Assembly (NCBI GenBank): GCA_014218235.1
Contig: CM024753.1
Coordinates: forward strand, 180,644,348 to 180,708,347
Origin: Colocasia esculenta
Lineage: Eukaryota > Streptophyta > Magnoliopsida > Alismatales > Araceae
Reading direction: 5' to 3'
DNA: 64,000 bases
Shown here: piece after piece, positions 1 to 10,056 of the stretch
Numbering within the stretch: position 1 is the first letter of the stretch
How the letters are laid out: every line of letters starts with the position of its first letter
The notes under the pieces: generated by a model
Databases searched by the model: none
What the model was told of the DNA's origin: nothing
Seen by the model: the letters and a program-made list of their open reading frames with translations, nothing else
Program-made: the position numbers and the translations under genes

Positions 1-685
1 AAAGGGAAAGGAATGGAGGTGAGGATCCTCGTTTGATGGTGTTGTAGCTCCTTGCAGGGCTCCTCCAGCTCGGGAAGAAGCCTCCTGGACGTCTCGAAGT
101 GTGAGAGGAAGAAGAGGAAGAGTTGATGAAGCTTGATTGCAATTTCTCTCTCCTCTTTCAAAGCAACAACATGTGGACGTCCAGCCTCTCCTCCTTTTGT
201 TCAGAGGGACCAAGGGGGAGTTATACAGACAGTGAGCTCGGGGTTGAGAGCATTGGATGCTCAAGTGTGAAGAAACACACTTATACATGTGGCAATCCTT
301 GTGTAAATGCTCCAACCAATGGGTAGAGGCCATGTAGGATTTTTACTGGGTCAAGAGGGTGCCTAGGTGGCCCATATACCCGTTAGGAACGGCTATGTGC
401 CTTGCATGGCCGAAACAAGGGCGCTAGTGGGCTGGAATCTCGGGTTAGTTGCGCAGACCAGGTAAACGCTCTTGACGTCCAGGGATCAGGCCGCCAACCT
501 CATGCAGACGTCCATCGAGATGGACGTCGACATGGGTCAGCGTCCAGGGGGCTTGACGCCAACAAGAAGTAGGCGGCCATCGATGATGCTGTCTACATGG
601 GATCCGATGCTGGTCAACACATGGTCAAACGAGGCTTAATGGGCCAAATAGCCTTGCGGGAGATGGGCCAAATCTCGCGTCTACA
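1..685 (-). repeat. G1 3' LTR (partial)
   Basis: Near-identical direct copy of 16402-17084. In element orientation it begins TGTAGACGCGAG, directly after a purine tract, as expected for a 3' LTR. The rest continues left of the window. It carries GC-rich inverted-repeat words at about 470-600, including a perfect 9-bp stem with arms GACGTCCAT (507-515) and ATGGACGTC (520-528); one arm has a substitution in the 5' LTR copy. A 67-codon open frame inside it has no recognisable domain and is not called. Confidence 0.85.
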
Positions 686-696
686 AATGCCCCTCC
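686..696 (-). promoter_or_regulatory. Polypurine tract of G1
   Basis: On the minus strand the bases before the LTR start read GGAGGGGCATT. Tat and Athila elements usually have a G-rich tract ending in CATT here. It would prime plus-strand DNA synthesis. It also fixes the inner edge of the left LTR at 685. Confidence 0.65.
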
Positions 697-1904
697 GAGA
701 CATCCGGCCTTGCAAAGGAGCAGAGCGGACTGAAAGGTTGGTGTCTCAGTAAACAAAGGACGCAGAGGGCCATCTTCGAGGATAGGAATTCTAGCGAACC
801 AAACGAAAGAGACAAGCTAGAAACAAATGACGAATCGTCTGAGAGACAAATAGGGGTAGGAAAAGGATGATCTACCCGTGTAACTACAACTGCGACCCAA
901 TGGCAGGGTCCCTGGCATGGCCGTGTTGGACTTTGACTAGTTTCCGGCGTGTCTGAGTCAAAGGAGTTGTAGTATGACGGTTGAATCAGGAGGGTCTCGT
1001 AACCGGAGCCGTGGGCTCGCTGGCCTAATCAGGACGTCGGTCCCGAATTTAGGAGGTCACGAAGACAAGGAGTTGGTTGATCTCTCAAAGGATTATCAAA
1101 ATTCTAACTGGAATCACATGCCTGGAAAGCCTGAAATCCGGAATTAAGCTCGCGGCTGGCGAAGGCTCAAATGAACTCAATAAGGCTGGAATGATCATTT
1201 GTTGAAAGCACGGTGGGACAAGTAAAGAAGGGGGCAACAAAGACCCGATATCAACCTGGATAGTCACGAAGGACGAACCTAGTAGGCTACCTGAGCTGGG
1301 GAGCCATGGAGCAATCATATAATAGAGGAAAATCACCATTTTTTTTTTTGAGTGTTAGTAAGAGAATGTTAGCAGTGAAGATGCATGCTGGTGTGGGTTG
1401 CCTATCTAAAATGCAAGTTAGCACCAGAGGAAAATTCTAAAGGCCATACGAATAACTGAGAGATCGCAAACCCGTCATGGTTTTTGATGAAGGGGAACTC
1501 AGGGTTCACGGTCGCCAAGTTATTCGCCTCTGGTGGGGTCCTATGTTAGACATACCTGTAACGCTCAAAGTCGCATGAGCATTCTGAAGTTGAAGCGCAG
1601 CTTGTGCTTAAGATATCTGCAAAATAGCTCAAAGCAAAAGGATAATGGCCATATAAAGATTAAGAATTTAAGCATTTCCGGTCAGTCAACGTCCACATCG
1701 ATGGCCGCCAATAATCTTGTTAACGTCCACAGATGTGGCCGCCAACCTTGAACTGACGTCCACCGATCTTGACGCCTACCTGACAGTGGATCAAACCGAA
1801 AAAATAGGTGATGAGAGTCCATAAGGACTCTTTCATCTCCTACCTTCGTCCCTCCCTGCTCCTGCTGCGAACCAGAGAGCAAAGAGACAGAGAAGAACAG
1901 CAAG
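697..1904. other. Non-coding stretch between G1 3' LTR and first antisense gene
   Basis: No convincing coding frame on either strand. It should hold the promoter and 5' UTR of the plus-strand gene starting at 1905, but I can point to no specific promoter element. GC-rich words of the GACGTCCA/GGCCGCCAA type recur at 1682-1790. A T-run lies at 1339-1350. Confidence 0.5.
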
Positions 1905-3283
1905 ATGGCCTCCTCATCATCCAGACGATCTACAGGTGCGAATCCCGGAGTTCTGAGTGAAATACCGAGACACCTGAGCGCACGTCTGGCCAATGGAGAG
2001 GTAAGCGATGATTGTTTCTGCTCTTTCCAGGGCTGAAAACGCCCCAAACAGCACTCTTACAGAACCCCGCCCTCATGCAGGAGATCCCGGCATTCCCAAG
2101 CCAAGGCCAGGTACGGGCCTTTTCCTGGCTCGTGAATCTGGTTAACGCGATAACCCTAGACATGCGGAGCTTCATTGGCATGTGGCACTTGAACTTCATG
2201 GTGGTCCTGGCCAAGAACATGAAAGAGATGTGGTGGGGATTCGACGCCCTGGGGGCGTTGGTGGAGAGATGGCACCCGCACACACACACGTTCGTGTCCC
2301 AGGGCTTCGAGGCGAGCGTGTTGTTGGAGGAGGTGGAGCTGTTCTTGGGATGGCAGCGGTGCCTGGAGTATGATGCAGTGACTCCTCTCCTCCCGTGGGA
2401 AGAGATTCTTGCTGACATCATGCGGGACAAGAAAGAGGTGCTGCGAATGACGAACAAGGATGGGATCTTCCTGGACCGGCTGGCTTGGTGGCTGATCCAG
2501 CATGCCCGGGAAATTGGCGGAGAGAGAGCGATGCGAGGACTGACTCTTTGCCTGGCCGGGGTGTTCCTGTTCCCCACGAGCGGTGACTTCATCCTGTACG
2601 AGCATGTTGGGATACTCACTCTGCTATGGTGCGGGCAGTCACTTGCCCCTACAGTGCTAGCCCACCTGTACAGTTCGCTCACCACCATGAGCCTAGGCGG
2701 GCGCACGTGCGGGAGTTTATTTCTGCTCCAGGTATGGATGGAAGCTCATCTAAAGTTTGATTTTGTTGATGCACAACCTACCCCCTCCAGAGTCTTCCTT
2801 CGGAGTTCAGTGTACTGCAGCAGGGCATGGTACGAGCCAGAGGATGAGATCAAGTGTGTGACCGCGCACTTGAAGGGCCGAGATGCTTGGAGAGATCACT
2901 TAGCATATCTGGGCATGGATGAGTTCATCGTGAGGCCACTGTTCATGAGGACTATCGAGTTCAGAGCGCGGACCAGGGAAGACAAAGATTTATGGTTGAT
3001 TGGAGCAGATCGGATGGTGGCATATCAACCACATCAGTGCCACTGTCAGCTTGGGATTCCACGGGGAATTCCCATTTCATTCAACGACATCGATATGATA
3101 GTCACCGGAAGAAACGAAAGGCTGATGAAGAAAGCGATGAAGGCTTGGGCAAAACATACAGTGAGCAGGAAGGTGGGTTTGGCTGTTCAGGAGAAACGGG
3201 AAGAGATCTTGAAGTATGAGGAATACAATTATAGCATTCTTCCCGTTGCTTGTGGCTATTTCATGGCCCGCAGGGCAAAGTGA
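1905..3283 (+). CDS. DUF7745-like (PMD-related) protein carried antisense in G1, two exons
   Basis: Plus-strand gene, antisense to the retrotransposon polyprotein. Exon 1 (1905-2000, 32 codons, starts MASSSSRRSTG) ends at a consensus donor GTAAGC. Joining to the acceptor ATGCAG at 2080 removes an 80-nt intron in phase 0 and enters the long open frame 2081-3283 (401 codons including the stop); an acceptor at 2062 is a second in-frame option. The protein has the layout I associate with plant DUF7745 proteins: an N-terminal block on recognising a distant ligand class is unknown, a middle helical block (FLDRLAWWLIQHAREIGG, LCLAGVFLFPTSGDF), and a C-terminal stretch with DLWLIGADRMVAYQPHQC. Its function is unknown. 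A degenerate homologue occurs in G2 at 46154-46484. The frame is intact after splicing, which is unusual beside a broken pol. The family name is by pattern only. Confidence 0.6.
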
Positions 3284-3826
3284 TGTACTTTTCAGATCTG
3301 AATAAGTGTAACACAATTAGATGAATAAAGATGGTTTGCATTTGTGTTCAATTGACTTGCATTGATTGATGTGTGGAATGAAATGTGGTGAAATGGGTGT
3401 AAAAAGGATCTCAAAGATGTTCAAAAGACAGTGCTGCGAGGGCTGAGCGCGGAGTAGTTGGCGTCCACATCGATGGCCGCCAACCTCTGGTTAACGTCCA
3501 AACACTGGTCGCCAACCACTGAGACTGAGAGTCGACGTCCACATAAGTAGCCGTCGACATTCAAATTAGACGGCCAGAGATAGCCGTCGACCAGACTTCG
3601 AGGTTTGACATTGAAGAGATCTTGGCGTCCACAACCTAGCCGTCGAGCGTACGTCAGCGGCCTGGGGTGGACGTCAGATAAAGGTAAACGGCCAAACCTG
3701 GACGTTAAACCAGAAAGTTGCCTTTTTTTGAACCGACGCCTTCTCCCGGGCGCCCTTCCATCTTCCCAAGCACCGGGAGAAGGAAAACCGAACCCAGACC
3801 TTCTGCTTACTTTGCTCGTGACAACG
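3284..3826 (+). other. Spacer between the two antisense genes, with word array
   Basis: Contains the 3' UTR of the DUF7745-like gene and the 5' UTR of the PMD gene. From about 3430 to 3710 it is dense in GACGTCCA, GGCCGCCAA, GCCGTCGAC and AACGGCC words. The reading frame upstream of 3827 is open back to an ATG at 3605, but the product there is word-array sequence and the G2 gene starts at the equivalent of 3827, so I treat it as non-coding. Confidence 0.5.
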
Positions 3827-6724
3827 ATGAGGACGAGAGAGAAGTGGACCATCACCCGGGGCCGTCGCCAAACGGAGGAGGAAGAAGAAGAGGTGGAGAT
3901 GGCTACGGCGGGGGAAGAAGAAGAAGTGGCGGTAGAGGACGTACTGGAGGGGGACGAGACCGAGGGAGGAGATGAGACGGAGGCGGAGGCACCTCGAGGA
4001 CCTCGGGTGAGTACCCTAAAACCTCTGTGTGTGCGTGATTTCATTTGGTGAAAAGAAGGGGAAACAGGGGAAGTGCCGTCGGGACAGACAGGAATTTGAC
4101 GGCAACATCGGTTGCCGTCGAGTTCCTCCTGGCGTCCACCCCCTTGACGTCAAGATGATCTTGACGGCAATGGGTTGGACGTCGATAAAGGAACTAAACG
4201 GCCACCCCATTGACGTCGACTATGAGTAAACGGCCATCGATACTGACGTTAAGCTTTCTGTGTTTTTTGCAGGGTAAAGGCCGAATGAGGAGCAGGGTGA
4301 CTTGGGACCTGTGCTGGGCATGGTTCCACGCGCTTCCAGAGGCCCAGCAGGCCCAGATAGTGAGGATGGGGTTCGGACATCTCCTGTCGGTACGCCCTTT
4401 TCACCTAGATGTGCCGTACCTGGAGGAATTGAGGGAGAGATGGGAGGAGGACTGCAAGGCATTCATCATGCCTTGGGGTCACATGATACCCACATTGGAA
4501 GATGTGGCGTATCTGACGGGACTGCCGGTTCAGGGAGAGCCGGTAGTCGGATTGGAGAGGAGGGACTACTATGACGACATAGTAGAGCTACTGGGGCCAG
4601 AGTTCGTGGCCGGGAGGAGGAGACCGATCCGGAGCATCCTGCTCGGATCGTTGTCGGAGGCAGTTGGATTGAGGGGGAGGAGGAGAGGACCCCTAGAGTC
4701 ACTGGATGAGTTCTACGCTGGAGTACGGGGGTCACTCGACCTAGGAGACCGGAGCGAGGAGCGCTCGGTGCGGATTTTCGTCAGCTACCTCTTCGGACGC
4801 CTGTTGTTCGCGACGCAGTCATCACAGATGAACTGCAAGTTCGTGCTGTTGCTGAGGGACTTGGCGCAGGCGGGGAGGTACGCTTGGGGTGCTGCGATGC
4901 TGGGACACCTTTTCTCTCTCCTCCCCAGCAGCTCGCAGCGCTCTCAGAGCACTGGGGGCTTCACCCCCTTCCTTCAGGTACGCAATTTTTTCCTTTAAAG
5001 CTCAACTTGAATTTCAATTGATTAAATTGCTTGACTGACTGACTTTCTCTTCTTGCAGATCTGGGGGTACACCCGCTTCCCCATGGGGCGGGACACTTGT
5101 AGAGGGGCGCCAGATGATGGTGCCTCTCATGACGAGGTGGGAGGTGGCCCCGGACCCCAGGGTCACCGACAGGAGGGCAGGGGATGTGCGGGTCGCACTT
5201 GACCACTACCCGCACGATCAGGTATGAAACCCTCAACTAGCTTTTGCATTCTTTCAATTACTGCTGCATTTGATGCTACTGACCAGTATCTTCTTGTTCT
5301 TCTCAGGTGGTGTGGACCCCCTATGTGGGGGAGGCGGACGCCTCGCACCCGGCGGTGGCGGCAGGTCGCCCCTTGTTCGACTGCCACCTCCTTTTACTGT
5401 GCCTCGGGACATGTGAGGTACTGTACTTGGAGTTGGTGGTACGGACCCTGGGTTGGCACCAGCCGGCCATCGAGGTGCCCTCCCCCAGGAGAGAGGGACA
5501 CTCATGCCGGCGGTTCTTTGCCGAGGACCGCGACTGGGGGGCAGACCACGGCAGCACCGTCGCATATTGGCCCGAGGGCGGGGAGCAGGTGGTACGAGTG
5601 ACCGACCTCCAGGACAGCTCGGCTTATATGGAGGACTACCAGGCACGATACGCCGGGCGACTCCGGCTTGACCGACGAGTGGTGAGTGAAACTTCTAACT
5701 CTAAGCCTTGGTCGGATCTGAATTTGAATTGATTCTAACCTTGAAGCATTTGGCAGATGCCGGAGTCACAGGCCATCCGCCTCTTGGAGGGGCGACTGGC
5801 CGAGCAGGAGGTGGAGCTGACGAGGCTCCGGGCCGAGGTCAGGACATTGGTAAGTAACATTAACCATTGATCTTGAAATTGACATTGATTTGATTTGATT
5901 TCTGACCAAGATTTTGTGCATGCAGAGAGGAGAGCTATTGAGAGCGCAGGGGAGCCGGGATGCGGGGGCGAGCTCGTCCGCCCAGCCGACCGGAGGGGAC
6001 CTGGCGGTCCGCTTGCAGAGGTCCCTGGACCGAGCAGAGGTGAGGGTCCGGGAGCTTGAGGAGCAGGCTCGAGAGATTGGGGCTCAGGTAAGACACCAAA
6101 CTAGCACTTTCTTTCAATGTCTATTGAATGTTCTAACATGCTTGCCCCTTGACATGCAGCGGCAGGGAGGAGATGTGGCTACTCTCCAGGCACAGATGGA
6201 GAGTCTGCGACTAGAGTTTGAGGCGAGGATTTCCGATCTGGAGGCTGAGGTAAGACACTTCCTTCCTTCTTCTTCTTCTTACACATGTTCGAGACTGATC
6301 CTTTTTTGCTTTTGATGGGCAGCGGCGGACCATGGTGACGGCCATGGAGGAGCTGAGGGATGACCGGACCCTCATGAGGGGTCGCCTGCTCGAGGCTCGA
6401 GAGCGAGAGAGGGAGGCCGAGACGGCTCGAGCACGGATTGCCGCGGATTACGAGATCCTCAAGGATCGGGTGCTGAAGAAGCGCCGGGAGCAGCAGCGGC
6501 AGGCCCAGCAGGTGACGCCGGCGAGGACCGGATCGGCGTTCGCCTCCCTTGACGACATTGTGTCGCTAGGGGACCCCTCTGTGGTGCGGGGAGGGGTGCC
6601 GAGACCCAAGGCGTCCACGGCTTCCAGACCTCCTCTCCCAGACCGGCGTCGGGAGAGGGAGGAGGAGGAGGTGAGCAGCTCCCGTAGGCAGAGGCCTACG
6701 AAGGGGGAGCAGAGAGATGAGTGA
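3827..6724 (+). CDS. Plant mobile domain (PMD) protein carried antisense in G1, eight exons
   Basis: Exons at 3827-4006, 4273-4977, 5059-5221, 5307-5681, 5757-5849, 5926-6087, 6160-6249 and 6323-6724. Every junction is GT-AG and phase 0, and introns 2-7 are 72-85 nt. Exon 1 encodes an acidic head (Glu/Asp runs after KWTITRG). Exon 2 holds the PMD signature: a [24 protein letters not shown] stretch, then [14 protein letters not shown]. Exon 4 continues the domain ([28 protein letters not shown]). Exons 5-8 are a charged coiled coil ending in a basic tail, about 720 residues in all. Exon 3 is 163 nt, one more than the 162 of the G2 homologue, so a 1-nt insertion breaks the frame there. PMD proteins such as MAIN act in gene silencing in plants, and PMD genes are known inside gypsy and Mutator-like transposons. 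The role in the element is not known. Confidence 0.8.
4075..4262. repeat. Inverted-repeat word array in PMD intron 1 (G1)
   Basis: The first intron is 266 nt, over three times longer than the others, because it carries GC-rich words. Perfect arms GACGGCAAC (4098-4106) and GTTGCCGTC (4111-4119) enclose 4 nt. CTTGACGTCAAG (4143-4154) is a 12-bp palindrome. Further GACGTCGA and AACGGCCA words follow up to about 4257. The homologous G2 intron is filled with different words of the same design. Confidence 0.7.
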
Positions 6725-6890
6725 CACTTTTGTACCACCAGGGGTACCCCTGTCATGATATGTACACAGACTTGATTATCATAGTGGAATATTGTGAATT
6801 TTTTGTGACTTGTGTGTTTGAATGGTTTGCTTCTGTTCCTGCATCATGTATCCACAACACTCAAAGAAACAGGTTAGTGTAGATCTGTTT
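6725..6890 (+). other. 3' flank of the G1 PMD gene
   Basis: AT-rich, no coding frame. It probably contains the 3' UTR of the PMD gene, and precedes the inverted repeat at 6891. I see no sharp polyadenylation signal. Confidence 0.4.
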
Positions 6891-6940
6891 TTAGCCCCTT
6901 GCCTACGATATACCTTTCTTGAGATCTGGTCAAGGGCTAA
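6891..6940. repeat. Inverted repeat shared by both Tat elements
   Basis: Left arm TTAGCCCCTTGCC (6891-6903) and right arm GGTCAAGGGCTAA (6928-6940) pair with two small bulges across a 24-nt loop. G2 has the same arms at 53251-53263 and 53296-53309, at nearly the same distance past its PMD stop codon. It lies where the antisense genes and pol converge, so it could mark a 3' end or form a hairpin in either transcript. Confidence 0.6.
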
Positions 6941-7942
6941 TTTCTAATCAAAGATAGGAACATAACAAAATAACCGAAGGGAGATATGCACATGCTTTTT
7001 TTTTTTTCTTGATTTTTTGGTTGTTTTTATTTTTGATAAGAAAATAAGGAGAATGTTAGCATATATACATGGTACCACTAATTTTTTTGGATTTTTGATT
7101 TTTCTATTTTTTTGGCTTTTGAAAATAAGGGAGAAAATTTGGGAGAAAATATGTACAGCGTAAAATATATACATCAAAAGATATATATATTTTTTGGATT
7201 TTTGGACTCTAAGACACATATTCATCACATGTCGTAGTGTAGGGTTTACGTGATCTACTTAACCACAGAGGCCAAGAGTGAGGAGGGACGTGCACGAATT
7301 CCTTGATGTTGGAAATTGCCCCTAGCCTTCTTGATATTTTCCACTACAGAGGATCTTATGCAATCAAATTGCCCCTAGTGAGAGAAATGGGAAGAAATGT
7401 ATAGGAAGTCATGTAGGACTTTGGTTCAAACTACTTTTTGTTTCCAAACCGACATCTCATATCAAGCAGACTTGGTCAACCATTGTTTTCAGGGGGATTT
7501 TTCATTTCTTATTTTATTTCTGGGGTGGAGGCACGTACTTTTTGCTACCTCCTTGAGTTGGTCAGCCTTTTTCCGGTACGTACTTTTTGCTACCCTTTTT
7601 GACCTTTTGGCTCTTCTTTTCCCCATTGAGGCTTGATTTGACATCTTGCCCCTTGCTCTTATTAGTTGCCCTGTTTTATGGTGACCTTGTCCTTTTAAAA
7701 GAGAGTGGGTGGTCCCTTACTCGTAGTTTGTTCCGCTTCCAGACACGACCGAGTGGGAAAAGAATAGGGGAAACACATTGACCGGATGAGACCGCCCGAG
7801 TGTACTAGTGATTTTCTAGCCAAAGGGCAATATCTCAACATCGTGTGGTGTGTGAATAAGTCCTACCTCACTAGTGACCGAGTGGAAAAGTAGAGACTTA
7901 AACCCGAACCGCTGACAAGTGATGAATGACTGACCAACTGAC
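6941..7942. other. AT-rich spacer between inverted repeat and G1 integrase
   Basis: Positions 6995-7205 are low-complexity T-rich sequence built on a TTTTTGGATTTTTGA theme; G2 has a comparable tract at 53385-53640. A short sequence containing TTGCCCCTAG occurs twice (7316 and 7369). Small open frames here encode only hydrophobic or low-complexity peptides and are not called. Confidence 0.45.
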
Positions 7943-10056
7943 TAAGGATAGAACTTCTTGAGGTAGACTGCATTCCAAGGGTACGTCAATTCGACTCCTT
8001 CGGCATCCACTAATCTATAAGCATTCCTTGAGTATGCTTCCTTAACAACAAACGGACCCTCCCAATTTTCTTGCAATTTTCTCCTGGGACTTGGTGCCTT
8101 TATGATTTTCCGCTTCAGAACCAATTCACCCACTTCGAATTTTCTTTCTAAGACTCTCTTGGCATAAAAATGTGCAATTCTCTGACGATAGACCTGAGCG
8201 TGGTCAGCTGCTATCATTCGCCTTTCATCCAATAGTTCAAGTTGTGCTAATAAAGCTTCCCGACGTTGACTGGGATCAAGTTCGGAATCCAATTGAACTC
8301 TCAGTGAAGGGAGGAAGATCTCATATGGGAGTATCACATCCGATCCGTACGTCAAGGCATAAGGGGTTTGCCCCGTAGGAGTACAGACTGAGGTGCGATA
8401 AGCCCAGAGAGCTTCAACTAAGCGTTCTGGCCAGTCAGTGTTGTTGTGAGATTTGCACGTTTTCTTGATTATTTTGATAAGAGTTTTATTAGTAGCTTCC
8501 GCTTGTCCATTACCTTGTGGATAATATGGTGATAATGATGCAAGTTAATGCCATATTTACCACACATGTCGCGGAGCTCCTGCGAGGTGAACTGTGGTCC
8601 ATTGTCGGTGACGATGTCCCGAGGCACGCCGAACCTTGCAAGGATGTTGCGCTTGATGAACTTGACAACCGTTGATGCTTTGACTTCTATGAATGCTTCT
8701 GCTTCAGCCCACTTTGTGAAGTACTCTGTGGCGGTCAGAATGAAGGATTTCTTCCGGATTTCTCCAGTTCTATCCGCAAGGGGACCTACCACATCGAATG
8801 CCCACATGGCGAAAGGCCATGGAGCAATAAGGGGATGAAGAGAGGAAGAAGGAGCATGAATTTTATCACCGTGTAATTGGCATTTAGCACAGTGACGGAC
8901 GAAATAGGTGCAATCTTCTTCCATGGTAGGCCAGTAATAGTGTCGTAGTAACATCTGGGCAATTGCTCTACCATTGACATGGCCACCACATTCACTAGAG
9001 TGAGCAGCTTCAACAATGCTTTCAGATTCGATTTCATCAAGGCAACGGAGATTGAGGGATTTCTTGTAGAGAACGCCACCTATGATCTTGTATCGTTCGG
9101 AGACACGACGAATAGCCCGTCTATCGGCAGAAGTGGCGTAATCCGGGAAGGATCCATCTTTGAGGTAGTTCTCGATGTCAAAATACCAGGGATGGCCATC
9201 ATCGAGGTCGATTTCAGGCTCTTTTGAGAGTGCATTGATTTGATGGGAGGGAGATTGAAGTTGGACGAACCAGGGATCAGTATGAGAAGGGATTCTTAGC
9301 CTTTGAACAGAGATGGTTTCGGAGGACCTTTCTAAAGGGATGGGAATGGAAGAGGCCAGAGAGGCGAGGGAATCTGCTAGGATGTTTTGGGCCCTAGGAG
9401 TGTGGACAAGGGTGAGCTTCCTAAACTGCCGGATTACCTTTGCTACCAACTCTTGATATGGTTTCAACTTGGGGTCCCGGTTTGGTACTTGCTGAGAGAT
9501 TGCCGGAGTATCAACTGCGAATCTCCAATAATCCTTAATTCCTTGACTCCGAGCAACAACGCCATCTTCAACCCAACTAGGAGAGCCTCATACTCAGCCA
9601 CATTGTTCGTGGCACGGAAGGTTAATTGGTAGGCGTGCGGGATGACTACCCCTTCCGGTGAGAGGAGGACTGCCCCTATTCCACTCCCTTTGGAATTTAA
9701 AGCCCCGTCGAAGTAAAGCACCCATGAAGGCTCACCATCGATGATGGCTCCTAACTCTTCATCGGGAAAGGTTTCGTCGACAGGAGAATACGAAGGTAAG
9801 GGGTGATGGGCTAGGTGTTCGGCTATGGCATGCCCCTTGATTGACTTCTGGTTGACGTAGGTGATGTCAAATTGATTGAGAAAACTTTGCCACCGCATCA
9901 ACCGCTCAGTTAGGACAGGCTTCTCTAGCAAGAATCGAATTGGATCCATTCGTGCCAGAAGTTTCACTTCATGTGCCAGGAAATAGTGCTTCAACTTCTG
10001 GACCACCCAGACGACGGCTGCACATGTTCTTTCCATGGCGGTGTACCTTTTTCAGC
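7943..10056 (-). pseudogene. pol: G1 pol: archaeal-type RNase H and integrase (frameshifted)
   Basis: Reads right to left. The RNase H-like block ends near 9990 (connection domain, MRWQSFLNQFDI). The second, archaeal-type RNase H starts about 9730 (VLYFDGALNSKGSGIGAVLL, ATNNVAEYEALL, DSQLIL), which defines the Tat group. Integrase follows: HHCC zinc finger (HSSECGGHVN ... CAKCQLHGDK), catalytic block FDVVGP near 8795, TDNGPQF near 8605, and a C-terminal domain ending at 7943. Single-base frameshifts fall near 10050 (A-run), 9477 and 8530, yet I see no substitution stop in any of the correct frames. The catalytic Asp residues visible are intact. It would process element RNA into DNA and insert it. 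Confidence 0.85.

Noticed and set aside
123..326. A 67-codon frame found twice, here and at 16522-16725
   Set aside because: Both lie in the two LTR copies of G1; the duplication is the LTR, and the peptide has no domain.
2001..2030. A 30-nt GT-AG interval at the start of the DUF7745-like gene
   Set aside because: Too short to be spliced, and it joins to a stop; the 80-nt interval ending at 2080 has normal length and correct phase.
3605..3826. Longer start of the PMD gene at an upstream ATG
   Set aside because: The extra N-terminus is translated word-array sequence, and G2 starts at the position equivalent to 3827.
5224..5646. Long frames on both strands over PMD exon 4
   Set aside because: GC-rich shadows of the real exon; only the 5307 frame shows PMD motifs and splice sites.
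7397..7781. Hydrophobic plus-strand frames that resemble a membrane protein
   Set aside because: Low-complexity Phe/Leu-rich translation of T-rich spacer, without counterpart in G2.
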